This document shows positions 44,101 through 53,303 of a stretch of 64,000 nucleotides of DNA, piece after piece (the stretch's first letter is position 1; every line of letters starts with the position of its first letter). Source of the stretch: an uncultured Gammaproteobacteria bacterium (lineage in GTDB: Bacteria > Pseudomonadota > Gammaproteobacteria > Arenicellales > JAANXG01); the NCBI GenBank assembly GCA_947259395.1, contig CAMYMN010000014.1, positions 5,693-69,692 of the forward strand, given 5' to 3'. The notes under the pieces were generated by a model, which saw only the letters and a program-made list of their open reading frames with translations, made no database searches and was not told where the DNA came from. The position numbers were made by a program, and so were the translations under genes.

Positions 44101-45252
44101 TTACTGGCCACCGAGCTTGGCGATCTTTTTTTCAAGTTTCTGAAGCCGCTGACGCAACTCATAAAGTTTGCGAAACGTTGCGATATTGCGACGATAATCA
44201 CGAAATGGCTGGGGGGGTGTGGTCGCATAGACGCCGGGTTCAGTGATGTCTTCCGTCACGCCGCACCGATGTACCAAGATGACGTCATCGGTAACAGTCT
44301 TGTGATCGAGGGTACCGGTTTGGCCGGTGGCAATGACACGTTTCCCGAAACGAGTCGAACCGGCGATGCCGGTTTGCGCAACGATAATGCAGTCTTCACC
44401 CAAGAACACGTTATGCCCAATATGACACAGTGCATCAAGCTTGCAGCCGGCGCTGATGCGCGTTTCCAAATAGGTGGCCCGATCAATGGTGCAATTTGCC
44501 CCCACTACCACGTCATCCTCAATGACCACAACACCCCGCTGAGGTATACGGTGGCTCTTCTTGTCGTCATCTTGAACAAAACCGAATCCCTCGGCGCCGA
44601 TAACACAACCTGGCTTCAAGATAACTCGCTTGCCGATTTGGCAGCTGTGCCCAACGAACACCCCGGGATGGACCACCGTGTCGTCCCCGATTACCGCGTC
44701 ATGTTCGATAACCGCGTTGGCCAACAGTGCGCAATTTACCCCCAGTTGCACATCGCGGCCGACGACCACCCCAGGACCGATCATGATATTTGACGGCAAC
44801 ATCACCGATTCGTGAACGACCGCGCTGGGGTGGTGTGTTCCCCATTCCGATGCGCGCAAGTCGTAATCGAAAAATTTTTCGCGCACGATCGCGTGCGACA
44901 GCTTTACATTCGACGAGACGATGACGCTGAGGCCGCTGAATTTGGACTTCAAGGATTCATTGGTAATTACCGCACCTGGCGCGGCTGCGGCGACGGACCC
45001 CACGCTTTCCGGGTTATCGACGCACACCAAGGTGCCAGTGACCGCACTTTCGGCGGGTGATATCGCGTCGACAGTGATGTCGTCGCCTCGCCGCTCGATG
45101 AGCAGGTCATTTTGCTCCAGTAATTGCCCAATCTCGGATAGTTTCGCCACGATACTCACATTGTCTGATTTGGCAAACGAAGATAACACAGAGCATAACT
45201 TGGATTGATACTCGATGTGAGCTTGCAGGAGCGGCGCAGCGGCGCCGGACAC
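44101..45252 (-). CDS. lpxD: UDP-3-O-acylglucosamine N-acyltransferase (LpxD-like), stand-alone
   Basis: Left-handed beta-helix hexapeptide repeats; IGADGFGF-like GAEGFGFVQDD; GANCTIDRATYLETRI; IAGSTRFGKRVIATGQTG. Confidence 0.85.
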   Translation of the reverse strand: MSGAAAPLLQAHIEYQSKLCSVLSSFAKSDNVSIVAKLSEIGQLLEQNDLLIERRGDDITVDAISPAESAVTGTLVCVDNPESVGSVAAAAPGAVITNESLKSKFSGLSVIVSSNVKLSHAIVREKFFDYDLRASEWGTHHPSAVVHESVMLPSNIMIGPGVVVGRDVQLGVNCALLANAVIEHDAVIGDDTVVHPGVFVGHSCQIGKRVILKPGCVIGAEGFGFVQDDDKKSHRIPQRGVVVIEDDVVVGANCTIDRATYLETRISAGCKLDALCHIGHNVFLGEDCIIVAQTGIAGSTRFGKRVIATGQTGTLDHKTVTDDVILVHRCGVTEDITEPGVYATTPPQPFRDYRRNIATFRKLYELRQRLQKLEKKIAKLGGQ

Positions 45253-45293
45253 CGATAACGATGGTGTGCGGCCGCCTTTGCGATGGTCCCACG

Positions 45294-46055
45294 TTAATAA
45301 TTAATGACTTCTCCGTTTTTCAAAAATCTGAATGCCGCATTATTTTGGGCCGCAATCTCTTTGTGTATTTGATCTGCGTACTTGGGCTTTTGATGATAAA
45401 GTGCCATCGGTGTATCGTCTCGTTCAAACTTTTCCAACTCTTTTTTCAGCGTCGCCGGAGTAAAATGTTTGGATGCATCCGCTATTTCTTGCAACGCGTT
45501 TGGAAAAGCGAGTTCTACGAAAAACTCGTTGATTTTCTTGTAGGTTTTGCTGACCTCCCAAATTCTCTCTGTAGGCCCGGTATCTCCACTAATTACGATA
45601 CAGCTCTCTCGATCTTCTAGTACAAATCCCGTCGAAGGCACGACGTGGTTTACACGTACAGGAAGTATTGTAATGTCTCCAAAATCGTATTTCGTTTCCG
45701 CTTCAATGTCGTGCAGTACATAGAAGGGGTTCTGAGGAGTCGGAATTTTCGTGAAGTCCGGCCAGATTGCATAATTAAAAAAATGCTCCTTAAGACGACG
45801 GTTGACTTCGGGTAAGGCATATAAATTAATTCTGTTTACCTCACCGAGCATATTGTCAGCCAAAAAGCCCAAGTCCCTAATGTGATCAAGATGAGTATGA
45901 CTTATAAATATATCTCTGATCTTACTTTGCTCATCTAGATCCAAACCTCCGCAGACACTACCCGCATCGATTAAAAGAGATTCACTTAGTCGGAAACAGG
46001 TAGTGAGTTTCCCAGGTGCAATACCGCCGTCACAACCTACAACATGAATTTGCAT
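45294..46055 (-). CDS. Class II cyclic-nucleotide phosphodiesterase-like metallo-beta-lactamase-fold protein
   Basis: IFISHTHLDHIRDLGFLADN; SGDTGPTERIWE; PDEase_II-like organisation. Confidence 0.78.
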   Translation of the reverse strand: MQIHVVGCDGGIAPGKLTTCFRLSESLLIDAGSVCGGLDLDEQSKIRDIFISHTHLDHIRDLGFLADNMLGEVNRINLYALPEVNRRLKEHFFNYAIWPDFTKIPTPQNPFYVLHDIEAETKYDFGDITILPVRVNHVVPSTGFVLEDRESCIVISGDTGPTERIWEVSKTYKKINEFFVELAFPNALQEIADASKHFTPATLKKELEKFERDDTPMALYHQKPKYADQIHKEIAAQNNAAFRFLKNGEVINY

Positions 46056-46505
46056 TTAGTCTTGTATACCGTGATCTGCTTCAACATATTCTTGCAATAT
46101 ACACCACCGTTGGTTCCTTCTCATCGGTAATATGGGTGATACCCGCTAACAGAAAGACCTCTATTTAATTATATCCAACCTGTATTTACCATAGGACAGC
46201 CGCGATAGAAAAATATTCTGGCCACTGATCGGCGCTGTTGTCCCAGTTTTCACAACAGTAGAACGGAGTCAAAAAGATGAGAATACGTGGTGAAGCTGTT
46301 GCGCTTTTGGTTATACCTATTAGTCCTGATGGCGCGCCCAGGTTATACAGACGACGATATCGAACACATCAGGTGGCAACACGTTAATGCACCAGTTGGT
46401 CGCAAAGTACGCGATGCAATAAACGGCAAGGCTTTCCCAGTTCTGATACGGGATGCCAAGTTCAATACGCTGGGGAAATTTAGCCTTTCGATAAGGCGTG
46501 AGTCG

Positions 46506-46802
46506 TCAATTGGTGCGCAGGATTCGGCACCCATAGCTGAACAAGCCCCACCAGCGATGATGCCCTTGGCGTATGACTTCAGCCTTGATCTTTATATGGT
46601 CTGCATCGGCTTCTGATGGTGCTGCAATCTCGATTTCCTGCCCAAGTTCCAGCTTGCGCCGCGCCATGAGGTATAAACCCAGCCTTCCCAGGTTGACCAG
46701 GTGCGCGTTTTCGTAACTGTTCGTCTGATCGATTCGCAGACGTACACGAGTTCGTATGTCCCGGCGAACAGTTTGGCGCCGATCGTTGTTGGTTTTTTCC
46801 AT
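46506..46802 (-). CDS. PilZ domain protein
   Basis: RRQTVRRDIRTRVRLRIDQ...NLGRLGLYLMARRKLELGQEIEIAAP; ORF track begins at 46952, internal ATG at 46802 likely. Confidence 0.7.
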   Translation of the reverse strand: MEKTNNDRRQTVRRDIRTRVRLRIDQTNSYENAHLVNLGRLGLYLMARRKLELGQEIEIAAPSEADADHIKIKAEVIRQGHHRWWGLFSYGCRILRTN

Positions 46803-47068
46803 ATTGACTGCTATTGGAAAGAGTGTAGCTGACGTGTCAGCAAACGTGCTTGTTGGTTCCGGTAATTTTACGAGAGGTCCTCCTCCTGCGGGTTTGATCC
46901 ACGTGGTGCCAAGGCTACACAACGCAGCATGAAACATTCGTGGACCAACCACTAGCTAGTTTAGACCGCATCACGATTTTTGCCACAACTTGTTGAAAAA
47001 TTGACGAAAGATGGTTCAAGGCCGAAATAGCCACGGGCCGGTCAGCCATTGTGTTAGGCTTCGTGAAC

Positions 47069-47773
47069 ATGACCCTAGAGTTGTTTCGGACCGATGCATA
47101 TCTAAAGGAATGTAGTGCTGGCGTGACCAAAGTCAACGAGCACGGGATTTGCGTGGATCGCACGGTTTTCTACCCCATGGGTGGAGGTCAACCCGGTGAT
47201 ACAGGAGTTTTAATCCGCTCAGACGGCAACGAGATTGCGATTACCGATACCCGTCAGGATAGGGAAACGGGGGATCACCTGCACCTTCTGGGACCGAGCC
47301 CGCCGGTAATAACGGTCGGTGAAAATGTTGTTCTCCGTATTGACTGGGAACGTCGTTATCGGTTGATGCGTATGCATAGCTGCATGCACATGCTCTGTGC
47401 CGTTATAGATGCCCCGGTGACAGGCGGGTCGATACGCGACGGTAGTGCACGACTGGATTTTGATCTGCCTGAACCACCCGACAAGATGGCCATCGAAAAA
47501 CGCCTGAACGAGCTAATAAGCGAAGATCATCCGATGGCGCTGCAGTGGATTACCGACGAAGAGTTAGCGCGCAATCCCGAGTTGGTGCGCACCATGTCGG
47601 TGCAACCGCCCAAGGGAAGCGGCCGAGTGCGGTTGGTCAATTTCAAGGGCGTTGACCTGCAGCCGTGCGGCGGCACTCATGTGTCGTCCAGCGCCGAAAT
47701 AGGTAAGGTGCGTATTAAAAAAATAGAGAAAAAAAGCAAGCTCAACCGACGGATAACTCTCGAGTTTGCCTGA
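47069..47773 (+). CDS. Alanyl-tRNA editing protein AlaX-like
   Basis: TVFYPMGGGQPGDTG; RMHSCMHMLCAVI; DLQPCGGTHVSSSAEIG. Confidence 0.93.
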   Translation: MTLELFRTDAYLKECSAGVTKVNEHGICVDRTVFYPMGGGQPGDTGVLIRSDGNEIAITDTRQDRETGDHLHLLGPSPPVITVGENVVLRIDWERRYRLMRMHSCMHMLCAVIDAPVTGGSIRDGSARLDFDLPEPPDKMAIEKRLNELISEDHPMALQWITDEELARNPELVRTMSVQPPKGSGRVRLVNFKGVDLQPCGGTHVSSSAEIGKVRIKKIEKKSKLNRRITLEFA

Positions 47774-47896
47774 TTCGCCGCTGACCGATCATGTAACACC
47801 CAAAATAATTATTTACACCGCACCGGCGGTGTCAGCTTCGGGACTTACGCATTATCCAGTTTGTACGGCCGGTGTATTAGGGGTAATACATCCTCA

Positions 47897-47992
47897 CTAG
47901 TTCGCCAGGACATAGAAAAATATACCCACCAGAACAGCCAAAACCAAATACTTCTTTGGATCGGTCTCTCTTTTCAATCTCGATTGTGCCAT
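47897..47992 (-). CDS. 31-aa single-TM small protein (not in ORF track)
   Basis: ATG..TAG translating to MAQSRLKRETDPKKYLVLAVLVGIFFYVLAN; GAGG Shine-Dalgarno ~8 nt upstream on the minus strand. Confidence 0.55.
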   Translation of the reverse strand: MAQSRLKRETDPKKYLVLAVLVGIFFYVLAN

Positions 47993-48284
47993 TGTGCTTC
48001 CTCAGTTAGATGTGTTGGAAATTAGACGCCCGCCCTAAGACATATTTTAGACGGTGTTTTCGCGTTTGCATGTTAAGGCGCGAGATTTATGCTGCGGAGC
48101 AACATAGTTACCCACGTTTGGTGCTTCCTGCGGCGAAAGTGCTGGGGATCGTGACGCGGATGCCGCGTGGGGCCGGACTATCGGTGCGGCCACCGTTGAT
48201 CAGCGACTCGTGTGTTGGCGGCGCTAAGCGCGCACCGGTAACGGCTGGTTACCTCATGAAACCTGCAATCAATCAATCAATGGC

Positions 48285-48581
48285 TTACAGCTTCTCTTGT
48301 GCGCTGCGAATCTTGTCGTCGGCGGTTTGGCTACGGTCGGTGCGAGTGCCGAAGCGTAAGGTGCTCGAAATGCGTGGCACACCAGATTCGTGCACGACTT
48401 CATGGCATCTTTTGATGGCCGCAAATACCGAATCCCATTCTCCCTCTATATTGGTACCGAAGGCGTGAAGGCGTGGCTTCAGTCCTGCTTCCTGCAAAAC
48501 ACGATGACAATCCGCGACTTGCTTTGACACTGACACACCAACTCCCATAGGAACCACACATAGATCAGCAATCACTTTCAT
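48285..48581 (-). CDS. MTH1187-family thiamine-binding protein
   Basis: VIADLCVVPMGVGVSVSKQVADCHRVLQEAGLKPRLHAFGTNIEGEWDSVFAAIKRCHE. Confidence 0.88.
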   Translation of the reverse strand: MKVIADLCVVPMGVGVSVSKQVADCHRVLQEAGLKPRLHAFGTNIEGEWDSVFAAIKRCHEVVHESGVPRISSTLRFGTRTDRSQTADDKIRSAQEKL

Positions 48582-48810
48582 AGGCTTCGACCTCTCGTTA
48601 ACATAATTTTCGACGCTGAACTTAAAGATTATCGACTAGAATGCGGGATCATAATAGTCGAAGACAGTCATTAAGTTTGATAATACGCCCAGCTGACTTT
48701 GGGGTTTTAGAGCCGGCTGGGTAACGATTTATCTCTCTTTACAGGCATCTTTCCATGGTGCCACTATTAACGAAGCACACCCCAACAAAATGTAGCGCTA
48801 GCGACTCCGG

Positions 48811-51096
48811 TCAGTTTTTTAATTCACTGTGACCCAGCCAGAGAGAGAATTCATCACGCGGGAACAGGTCTGTATTGAATAGATTGGATCTGTTTTCCTG
48901 TCCACGTAAATTGTTGAAATCCACTATTTGGTCGATCAAACTTTTTCGATGTGCGTCATTTTTCGTCAACCTGTGAAGCGGAGGTTGAATCCGTGCAACA
49001 TCGAGCGTTAGTGTCCGATGCGAGCTGAAATTAAATGCCATACGCGGAACGACGCTGTTGAAAACCCGGCGCGCTGTATTCATTGCGACCGGGGATGCGC
49101 TGCTGTAGGCAGCAAACAGTCCATCGTGTGCTAATCGGGTAGCAACAAGTTGGTAAAACTCTTCGGAGTACAGTCTTCCGCTCATCGAAGTTGTTGACCG
49201 GATGGCGTCGGTGATAATCAGATCCCATGTATCATCTGATCTATGCAAAAAGCGCCGTGCGTCATCTATTACGACGTTAATCCGCTCATCTTCCAAGTTC
49301 CTGTGGATAATGGGGACACGATGTGCCAACGCCACCACCTCCGGCGAGACTTCCACGACGGTTACTTGCTTGACCCGCTCATCGCTCAACAATACGTGCA
49401 CAAAGCCACCCAGCCCAAATCCAAGAACCAGAACTTTCTCGGGACGATCGACGAGGGCTAACGCAGTCAATGGGGTGGTCGGGATACGCGTGACGGGCGG
49501 TGGGTCGACAAGCGCCCGGTTCGCTTGCACAAGACCATTAACGTACAAAGTAAGTTCTTCATCCTTTGAGCTGTCACTGATTGTTGACCGTACGAGCGAC
49601 GCAACGGCAATACGACCTTCCTCGACTGCGGTGAGTGTGCGATTGTCTGAATTCGAGGCGCCGGACCCTAATACCAACACGCGTTGCATTTCGTTAGCAT
49701 TGGGAAAAAGGACCAAAGTTGTTGCGAACATTCCCAGCCCTACGACCTTAATCGGGTGGAACGAGGTAATGGAAGTTAATGCCGCATAGGCAACGAGAAA
49801 TATGCATATGAGCTCAATGGCATAAATGAAACCAAGCCACTGGAACAATAGAACGCCTGTCAAAATAGCGCCCCCGATGTTTCCAAAAATGTTGGCCAGG
49901 TATATGACCCCAATGGAATTACCCCGCGCATGGCCCAGCTCGTGCCATTGAACAATCAGTATGGGAAGGATCCTTCCAAGTAATAGGGTCGGAACAAACA
50001 ACATAAATCCCGCCCAAAAAAATACATCTATGCTTTTCCATATCTTCAGTGAGATGGGCCAGACCGGATCGTATGAAACAGTGGGATGAATAATCGTGTT
50101 GACAGACGCGGTCAACATTTTCCCAAGCCCGGGGATGACCCCACTGTGTACAAGAAGAATCACCGGAAGCATTGTCGCTAGCGCCGCGAATATCATGGTC
50201 GCAGCCTCATCAAACCATGAACGTTTATACATCAATGAAACGTAAGACCAGTATGATCCGCAAGCCAACGCCAGCAAGAACACACACAAGGCCGTAGAAA
50301 AAGCGTACGGAGAGGCCTTCGTCAGGTTAGACAACACGCGATACCAAGACACTTGTAATGAAATCGAAGCAAACCCAACAACGAAAGCGGTCGCCACGAG
50401 TTGGAATGATCGCGTGTTATAGGGTGTCCGCTTGCCGGCGGGGTTCAGCAACAGTGGGCGAGATTGGCCGGCCACAGGACCTGTGGAACAACGTAACACA
50501 AGCCCGCCCAAAATTAGGTTGAATAGCGCGGCCACGATAATCGAGCCAGTTAGTCCCAACAAAGAAATCAACACATAGACAGCCAATAATGCACCCGCAG
50601 CAGCCCCCAGCAGATTGACCGTGTACAAGGACGGCAACGTACGGCGAAAAGAACGAGCGCTTCTAGAGTAGCCCTCGACAAATAGCGGCAGGGTCATCCC
50701 CATTAACACCGTCGGTACAATCAATATCGCCGACACGATCGACAGCACGATGCCAATGTCGACGCCGGCGGTCGCAGTGCCTATTCTTGGAATCAGATAC
50801 AAGCTCGAAACGCCCATCAAGCCAATCGCGAATTCACATAACGCGTACAGTATGAACGGGTTTCGGGCACGATCCGCAATCATCCCGCCGATTTGCGCGC
50901 CGATCCCCAGTCCAAATAGGAAGACGCTGATAATTACGGTAGCAGTGATGCTGTCGGCGCCATAAAAAATACCGAGAATACGCTGCCATGACACCTCGTA
51001 TATCAAAGCTACCAGCCCGGACATGAAAAATATGCCGTACCACAATAGATGCCGATCGGTATTACTCACGCGGTATGCTTTGATATCGACTCCCAA
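48811..51096 (-). CDS. Membrane protein fused to spermidine synthase-like methyltransferase-fold domain
   Basis: N-terminal >10 hydrophobic helices (YEVSWQRILGIFYGADS), C-terminal VLVLGFGLGGFVHVLLSDERVKQVTVVEVSPEVV...DDARRFL. Confidence 0.85.
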   Translation of the reverse strand: MGVDIKAYRVSNTDRHLLWYGIFFMSGLVALIYEVSWQRILGIFYGADSITATVIISVFLFGLGIGAQIGGMIADRARNPFILYALCEFAIGLMGVSSLYLIPRIGTATAGVDIGIVLSIVSAILIVPTVLMGMTLPLFVEGYSRSARSFRRTLPSLYTVNLLGAAAGALLAVYVLISLLGLTGSIIVAALFNLILGGLVLRCSTGPVAGQSRPLLLNPAGKRTPYNTRSFQLVATAFVVGFASISLQVSWYRVLSNLTKASPYAFSTALCVFLLALACGSYWSYVSLMYKRSWFDEAATMIFAALATMLPVILLVHSGVIPGLGKMLTASVNTIIHPTVSYDPVWPISLKIWKSIDVFFWAGFMLFVPTLLLGRILPILIVQWHELGHARGNSIGVIYLANIFGNIGGAILTGVLLFQWLGFIYAIELICIFLVAYAALTSITSFHPIKVVGLGMFATTLVLFPNANEMQRVLVLGSGASNSDNRTLTAVEEGRIAVASLVRSTISDSSKDEELTLYVNGLVQANRALVDPPPVTRIPTTPLTALALVDRPEKVLVLGFGLGGFVHVLLSDERVKQVTVVEVSPEVVALAHRVPIIHRNLEDERINVVIDDARRFLHRSDDTWDLIITDAIRSTTSMSGRLYSEEFYQLVATRLAHDGLFAAYSSASPVAMNTARRVFNSVVPRMAFNFSSHRTLTLDVARIQPPLHRLTKNDAHRKSLIDQIVDFNNLRGQENRSNLFNTDLFPRDEFSLWLGHSELKN

Positions 51097-51454
51097 CTTT
51101 ATCTACGGCCTTTTTCCGATATTTTTGTTCGAGGGAGACTCTCCAACCTTCCGAGATTGCCGGCGGCTCTTGCTCTCTGCTCTTGGATTGTACTCTTTAT
51201 CCCATAACTCACGTGGACGTAAGCCCACGGTCATAACTTGTTTTTCAATTCTGGGGGCAGTTTACCCAATTGTGAATTAGTCTGTGTGAATCGCAGGGGT
51301 CGGATTCGATTGATGGTTGGCTTTCGATTGAACCTGATCCCATTCACGTTGTATCCCGGTGTTCTCCAACGCAACGTCTCCCGCAGCAAGGTATGTGATA
51401 TTCTGTTTGCCGAGCGCTTTAGGGGAGGCGAACCAGCCTAAGGAGTTAAGTAAA

Positions 51455-51940
51455 GTGAACACTGGCACAGCCTATTCGCCACCCGCCGACGCAAGTTTCG
51501 TCGCCAAGTATCAAGCCCGCTGCCATTGCGGCGCGGTACGATACGAAGTCTGCGCCGATCCGGTCGACGCCAAGGTTTGCCATTGCGGCGATTGCCGGGT
51601 CTTGCACGGTGCCCCCATGCAGTGGGCCGCGATTTTCCACAAAGGCGATGTCAGGTTCACGGCTGGGGTTGAGCATTTGCGGTTCTATAACAGCGCCCTC
51701 CACCGGCCTGAAAGACTTACGCCCTGCAAGGTGGCTTGTGCATTGTGCGGCACGCTGATTGCTGATGAAGGGCGGAATATGTGGCTAGCGTTTCCCACGC
51801 TTTTCGATTTTGGCACGCCGCCACGGGTACCAGAAGCGTTCAGGCCGAGCTGTCACATCTTCTACGGCATTCGCGTGATGGATGTTGTCGACGAGTTGCC
51901 CAAATGGTCCGGTCACAAGAACAAATCAAAACTCCTTTGA
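51455..51940 (+). CDS. GFA family (glutathione-dependent formaldehyde-activating-like) zinc protein
   Basis: CHCGAVRYEVCADPVDAKVCHCGDCRVLHGAPMQWAAIF; GTG at 51455 preceded by AAGGAG (ORF track begins 51359). Confidence 0.85.
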   Translation: MNTGTAYSPPADASFVAKYQARCHCGAVRYEVCADPVDAKVCHCGDCRVLHGAPMQWAAIFHKGDVRFTAGVEHLRFYNSALHRPERLTPCKVACALCGTLIADEGRNMWLAFPTLFDFGTPPRVPEAFRPSCHIFYGIRVMDVVDELPKWSGHKNKSKLL

Positions 51941-52862
51941 TCCGCAGCTCGAACAGTTTTTTTACCTACCCGACCTCCTCGCGGAGTGGCAATTCAGCAG
52001 TCAGTTCAATAATTGACCCTTCTGTTGCGACTTGGTGAGGCGATCCAAGGAAACCTGCTCGGAAGCGTTCGCGAATGCCTGAGAACGGGGCTAAGAGTGG
52101 GCTCGTTCCCAGCTCCAACGACGCTTCCTACGACCCACATGACAAATGTCAATAATATCGGCGCCGTTCCAACGGGATGCCGTGTTTTGTAGTCAGGCGC
52201 CCGGACGCCTTCTTGCCTTATCTGAGAAGGGCGTACGCAGCACGTATTTCCAAACAAACAACCCGATCACGAACACCCAGCCCAAAACGGTATGCAGCAT
52301 TCGAATATAAAGTTTTTCTGGCACCGGTGTTGTCGCGCGCCCTGTTGCCGGAATATCCAAGCGAGGTTCGCGGTGGTCGGTTTCGGCGTGTCTTAGCTGC
52401 TCTGGCCTCGCCGGCTGGTAGGAATTTGCCGGGATAGGCCTGAGCGGGGAAGGCTCGTCGTCGCTCGTGGGAATTTGGCGCTTTGGTAGCGTTTGCATGT
52501 GCTGGCCCTGGGGGAACTAGAGATTGGTCGGGAAATCGCCGATTTCATAACCCTTGGGACGTCATGGGATTTTCCGCGGCAAAAATACCTAAAAATTACC
52601 AACATGTGGATTGACGATCGTCAATATTTGGCCGTTTGCGATGTCTTCGTGGTTCTATCCTCAACGAGACTAAACCCAATGCTGCGGTTGCGGCGCCCCA
52701 AATGGGGTCCGTGCCGGTGCGCCGCGTGGGCGCTTTTACAAGAACGACACCCCAAGAACTCGCACCGAAGCACATGCTACATGTGGCGCAATTGGAAATA
52801 TCCGCTGTAAGCAGTTAACCAACAGCACTCTTGACGTTGTCAGTTAGCCGCTTACTGTATAG

Positions 52863-53117
52863 CTACATAAGTTGGTTCAGTATCGATTTGATCGCCTCAT
52901 CAGCTCCGATGACTTCAACATTGTCATCTTCCCAACGCTGTAATTTTCGGATAGTTGGTTAACGTCCTCATCCCCGTCAAACGCTTTTTCTAATTCGTAA
53001 AAACGTAATCATCACTTGATAGTGTTCCGGCACCTCCCAGACCCCTATAATCGTGATTAACAACTCCCTTTGGTACGGGTCGCTGGTGACTACGGATATT
53101 GTTCTAGGTTTTTTCAT
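52863..53117 (-). pseudogene. Unrecognised ~84-aa gene readable only across two compensating frame shifts
   Basis: Minus strand: frame 0 MKKPRTISVVTSDPYQRELLITIIGVWEVPEHYQVMITF, frame +1 YELEKAFDGDEDVNQL, frame 0 RKLQRWEDDNVEVIGADEAIKSILNQLM*; 255 nt in total. Confidence 0.5.
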
Positions 53118-53192
53118 AGCCTGTAATGCGATCAAGAGTCTTCGGCCACATACGTCACCGATTTGGGTGAGTGTTTTGCATCGCTATAATTC

Positions 53193-53221
53193 TTGACTAA
53201 TTTAATAGGATAAACTAAATA
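53193..53221 (+). promoter_or_regulatory. Candidate sigma70-like promoter for hemerythrin-CRP gene
   Basis: TTGACT - 17 nt - TAAATA upstream of 53304/53310. Confidence 0.35.
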
Positions 53222-53303
53222 AATATACCAATTAATGTAGGGTTGTCAGCTAACTTTTTGCCGAACGAATTAGAAAGATGACTATCTCCTTCATCAGCAA
53301 GGG

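Noticed and set aside
43687-44793. 368-aa plus-strand ORF over the acyltransferase and lpxD-like genes
   Set aside because: Antisense to two recognisable minus-strand genes and without recognisable motifs.
46287-46616. 109-aa signal-peptide-like ORF
   Set aside because: The C-terminal third is antisense to the PilZ gene and there are no recognisable motifs; undecided, so not listed as a feature.
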